Notes under the pieces: model-generated | The model's database searches: none | Told to the model about the DNA's origin: nothing | What the model saw: only the letters and a program-made list of their open reading frames with translations | Made by a program: the position numbers and the translations under genes | Source of the DNA: an uncultured Clostridia bacterium | GTDB lineage: Bacteria; Bacillota; Clostridia; Oscillospirales; Acutalibacteraceae | DNA length: 5,186 nucleotides | Direction: 5' to 3' | Assembly (NCBI GenBank): GCA_947626485.1 | Contig: CANQSG010000134.1 | Span: 1 to 5,186 of the forward strand | In this document: positions 4,688 through 5,186 of the stretch, in pieces | Numbering within the stretch: the first letter of the stretch is position 1 | How the letters are laid out: every line of letters starts with the position of its first letter

Positions 4688-5186
4688 TCAAAGGATCGCC
4701 ATGGCATCGCCGAAGCTGAAAAAGCGGTAGCGTTCGGCGACGGCGGTTTTGTAGGCGTGCATGGTGTTTTCATAGCCCGCGAAGGCGGCGACGAGCATGA
4801 TGAGGGTGCTTTCGGGCAGGTGGAAATTCGTGATCAGGCCGTCCATGCACTGAAATTCATAGCCGGGATAGATGAAAATATCGGTGTCGCCCGCGCAGGC
4901 GCAGATTTCGCCGTTGCTGCGCATCATGCTTTCGAGCGTCCGGCAGCTCGTCGTCCCGACGCAGATCACCCTGCCGCCGTTTTCCTTCGTTTTGCGCAGC
5001 AGCACGACGGTTTCGGGCGGGACGACGTAGTGCTCGGTGTGCATTTTGTGCTGTGTGATCTCCTCGGTTTTGACGGGGCGGAAGGTGCCGAGCCCGACGT
5101 GCAGCGTGACGTTTGCGGTCGAAACGCCGTCGGCGCGCAGGCGGTCGAGCAGCGCGCGGTCGAATTTGCTCTCGTGATAGTCCTTG
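4688..5186 (-). CDS. queA: S-adenosylmethionine:tRNA ribosyltransferase-isomerase (QueA), C-terminal half
   Basis: The last 165 residues of QueA are visible; the 5' half lies beyond the window, and an internal Met at 5044 is not the start. QueA transfers and isomerises the ribosyl group of S-adenosylmethionine onto preQ1 in tRNA, giving epoxyqueuosine, the step after Tgt. Signatures in order: VTLHVGLGTFRPV (visible residues 26-38), HKMHTEHYVVPP, RVICVGTTSCRTLES, GDTDIFIYPGYEFQCMDGLITNFHLPESTLIMLV, and the terminal RYRFFSFGDAMAIL. All are typical. One oddity is the first few visible residues, KDYHESKFD, where the family normally has the very conserved AAPTAGLHF(D/T). The 3' end matches a second queA tail at 4024-3995. 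The stop TGA is followed by an AT-rich gap of about 95 bp without a terminator, which holds the promoter of the toxin-antitoxin pair. Confidence 0.95.
   Translation of the reverse strand, partial: KDYHESKFDRALLDRLRADGVSTANVTLHVGLGTFRPVKTEEITQHKMHTEHYVVPPETVVLLRKTKENGGRVICVGTTSCRTLESMMRSNGEICACAGDTDIFIYPGYEFQCMDGLITNFHLPESTLIMLVAAFAGYENTMHAYKTAVAERYRFFSFGDAMAIL
4695..4717 (-). repeat. queA-tail direct repeat, copy inside intact queA
   Basis: This 23-bp stretch within the last codons of queA matches 4002-4024 in the same orientation with one mismatch (A at 4706, G at 4013). Beyond it the two sites keep the same encoded residues (I-L-stop) but use different codons, then diverge. With the copy at 4002-4024 it brackets the RelB/YafQ-type toxin-antitoxin pair. 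Confidence 0.85.

Larger units (their letters stand above)
4025..4717 (-). mobile_element. Putative 693-bp toxin-antitoxin cassette inserted at the queA 3' end
   Basis: The segment is bounded by the two queA-tail repeats, whose 23-bp cores start at 4002 and 4695. It carries its own promoter, a RelB/DinJ-type antitoxin and a YafQ-type toxin, and nothing else. Joining the queA body to the tail at 4024-3995 would give an intact queA ending 15 nt before thrE, a plausible ancestral operon junction. The bases just beyond the repeat on the queA side (ATC CTT TGA) restore the same I-L-stop ending, so the insertion is neutral for QueA. No integrase, transposase or terminal inverted repeats are visible. 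Exact ends and mechanism are inferred; recombination with a donor carrying queA next to the toxin-antitoxin genes would look the same. Confidence 0.45.

Noticed and set aside
1..5186. CRISPR arrays, tRNA or rRNA genes, transposases and integrases
   Set aside because: No regularly spaced repeats, no tRNA-like or rRNA-like stretches, and no open frame with transposase or recombinase motifs were seen on either strand.

Overview
The window looks like a chromosomal segment of a GC-rich member of the Clostridia (Bacillota). This is inferred from the conserved order queA, tgt, yajC, TIGR04086-type membrane protein, from strong AGGAGG-type ribosome binding sites, and from sigma-A-like promoters. All eight genes I can support lie on the minus strand, so the genetic order runs from high to low coordinates. 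Plus-strand reading frames are shadows of these genes.

Layout in transcription order: the C-terminal half of queA (4688-5186, cut by the window edge); a RelB/DinJ-type antitoxin and YafQ-type toxin pair (4591-4045) with a consensus promoter; a one-piece ThrE-type (DUF1212 plus ThrE_2) membrane exporter (3979-2675); a HigB-type toxin and HigA-type antitoxin pair (2612-1973), toxin first, with a consensus promoter whose spacer is a perfect inverted repeat; an intrinsic terminator; tgt (1909-779); yajC (679-287) with its own extended -10 promoter; and the start of a small membrane protein (238-1).

queA and tgt are consecutive steps of queuosine tRNA modification: Tgt inserts preQ1 into the anticodon wobble position and QueA converts it to epoxyqueuosine. 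Here they are separated by about 2.8 kb holding two unrelated toxin-antitoxin modules and an exporter. yajC (Sec translocase accessory) and the TIGR04086 gene follow tgt in the usual clostridial manner.

The most notable signal is a second copy of the last nine codons and stop of queA (SFGDAMAIL-stop), immediately after the YafQ-like toxin gene and 15 nt before thrE. The two tails differ only by synonymous changes and flank the toxin-antitoxin pair as direct repeats 693 bp apart. The simplest reading is that queA once ran directly into thrE, and that a small toxin-antitoxin cassette entered the 3' end of queA while supplying a replacement tail that keeps the reading frame intact. No recombinase is encoded in the segment, so the mechanism is open.
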